DNA of 6,831 nt, from NCBI GenBank assembly GCA_028686145.1, contig JAQUCQ010000178.1:1-6831 (forward strand). The letters are read 5' to 3'. Below, piece after piece: positions 5,793 through 6,831 of this stretch. A model generated the notes under the pieces. The model worked only from the letters and a program-made list of their open reading frames with translations, had not been told where the DNA came from and searched no databases. This DNA is from Desulfuromonadaceae bacterium. Lineage in GTDB: Bacteria > Desulfobacterota > Desulfuromonadia > Geobacterales > Pseudopelobacteraceae. Both the position numbers and the translations under genes were made by a program. Numbering within the stretch: position 1 is the stretch's first letter; the number at the start of each line of letters is the position of its first letter.

Positions 5793-6831
5793 ATGATTAA
5801 GATCACTAATACAGGAAGAATTCCGGCACTTGCCATCGGCTTTGCTATGTTTGCCGGCACAGCCTTTGCCGGACCGCAGATGACCTTTGGCCCGGATGAT
5901 AAAGGGACACTGCAACTGGATTACAAGGGGCAGTTCCAGATGACGGTGCGTGATACCGGATCGGGAGACAAAAATGACGATACCACGACCAATTTCAACT
6001 TTCGCCGTAACCGGCTTGCCCTGATGGGAGCATACGGTGACATGTTAAGTCTCTATGTCCAGACAGAGTACACCGAAGACCAGAACGTTACCACCCTCGG
6101 TGTTGCCGATGCCAATCAGGGGACTAATTTTCAGCTCCTTGACGCGGTGATGCGCTTCAAGCTGAACGACAGTTTCCATGTAAATGTCGGCAAGTTTAAA
6201 TACAACCTGTCCCGTGAGAACCTGGAAGCGTGCGAAATGCCGCTGACTCTCGACCGATCCCTCTTTATCCGCACCGCCTACACCAGCACCCGCGACACCG
6301 GGGTAGCGGTGTGGGGCAATCTGTTCAATGACATGTTCCAGTATCGTGCTGATGTTATGGAAGGGCGCAAGGCCGTGTCGGGAGCGACTGCACCCAGTTC
6401 CAACTTCCGTTACTCCTTCCGCGGCCACGTCACGCTACTTGATCCTGAGAACACCTATGGTTACAAAGGAACTTATCTGGGCAAGAAAAAGGTCTTGACC
6501 ATCGGCGGAGCCTATCAGTTTGATCCGGAGATCGCCTATGGCGATACGGTCACCAAAACTGACAAGAAAGATTATCAAGCCTGGACGGTTGACGGATTCT
6601 TCGAGTATCCGCTTGAAGGGGTCGGTACGGTCACTGCCTCTGCTGCTTATGAAGATGTCGACCTCGATAATGCCTACAAAGGTGCCAACCCCGATGCAGG
6701 AACTATCGGCATTAACGGGCAGAAAAAAGGGTGGTATGTGAAAGGTGGCTACATGCTTCCCATGATGCCGCTGCAGTTCTTCGGCCGTTATGAAAAGTGG
6801 CGCTTTGCCTCACTGAACAACGTCTTTGACC
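5793..6831 (+). CDS. extI: Outer-membrane porin, ExtI-like (3' end outside window)
   Basis: The first 346 residues of an outer-membrane beta-barrel protein; the frame is open to the right edge with no stop. Residues 1-26 form a signal peptide ending FAGTAFA, with a likely cut after A26. The mature part shows alternating amphipathic strands with aromatic ends and polar loops typical of phosphate-selective-porin-like barrels, for example TLQLDYKGQFQMTVRD, RRNRLALMGAYGDMLSLYVQ, FHVNVGKFKYNLSRENLE and KGWYVKGGYMLPMMPLQFFG. C147 (LEACEMP) is the only cysteine in the visible part. AGGAG at 5781-5785 lies seven bases before the ATG. Placement just after a rhodanese lipoprotein matches ExtI, the Geobacter porin linked to selenite and tellurite uptake or reduction and to electron-conduit loci. 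Base composition is visibly richer in G+C, with more C-ending codons, than in the two genes upstream. A more general porin is the alternative; the symbol rests on context. Confidence 0.87.
   Translation, partial: MIKITNTGRIPALAIGFAMFAGTAFAGPQMTFGPDDKGTLQLDYKGQFQMTVRDTGSGDKNDDTTTNFNFRRNRLALMGAYGDMLSLYVQTEYTEDQNVTTLGVADANQGTNFQLLDAVMRFKLNDSFHVNVGKFKYNLSRENLEACEMPLTLDRSLFIRTAYTSTRDTGVAVWGNLFNDMFQYRADVMEGRKAVSGATAPSSNFRYSFRGHVTLLDPENTYGYKGTYLGKKKVLTIGGAYQFDPEIAYGDTVTKTDKKDYQAWTVDGFFEYPLEGVGTVTASAAYEDVDLDNAYKGANPDAGTIGINGQKKGWYVKGGYMLPMMPLQFFGRYEKWRFASLNNVFD

Overview
The window looks like chromosomal DNA from a deltaproteobacterial metal reducer of the Geobacter / Desulfuromonadales type. This is inferred from gene content: a two-domain rhodanese lipoprotein followed directly by an outer-membrane porin, the extH-extI arrangement known from selenite/tellurite-reduction and extracellular electron-transfer loci of Geobacter. 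A large multi-domain hybrid histidine kinase and a LysR regulator also fit. The assignment rests on recognition of the protein families, not on a database search. No rRNA, tRNA, CRISPR array or mobile element is visible.

Layout. Positions 3-2492 (+) hold a hybrid sensor kinase (PAS, HisKA, HATPase, two receivers, HPt) whose reading frame is open to the left edge, so its N-terminus lies outside the window. It converges, over a 31-base gap, on a LysR-type regulator at 2524-3492 (-). The LysR gene is divergent from a small exported protein at 3665-3982 (+); the shared 172-base gap has a 12-base palindrome and AT-rich repeats. A 324-base gap (3983-4306) follows. It has no convincing gene but holds a dyad, a terminator-like hairpin, a weak promoter candidate, a C-free purine-rich stretch and another perfect 12-base palindrome. 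Then come a rhodanese-like lipoprotein, ExtH-like (4307-5725, +), a strong 9-bp intercistronic hairpin, and an ExtI-like porin (5793 to the right edge, +, 3'-truncated).

How the genes may work together (inference). The LysR protein, divergent from and next to the exported-protein/rhodanese/porin set, is the natural candidate regulator. Its effector domain has two Cys-Cys pairs at positions expected to line the ligand pocket, which would suit a thiol-reactive ligand such as a chalcogen oxyanion or its reduced product. The lipoprotein has one intact rhodanese active-site loop (CRAGNAAS) and an odd Gly-Gly-Gly-Gly-Cys C-terminus, and the porin would let the oxyanion or electrons pass the outer membrane. 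Any downstream cytochrome genes would lie beyond the window. The hybrid kinase may be an unrelated neighbour.
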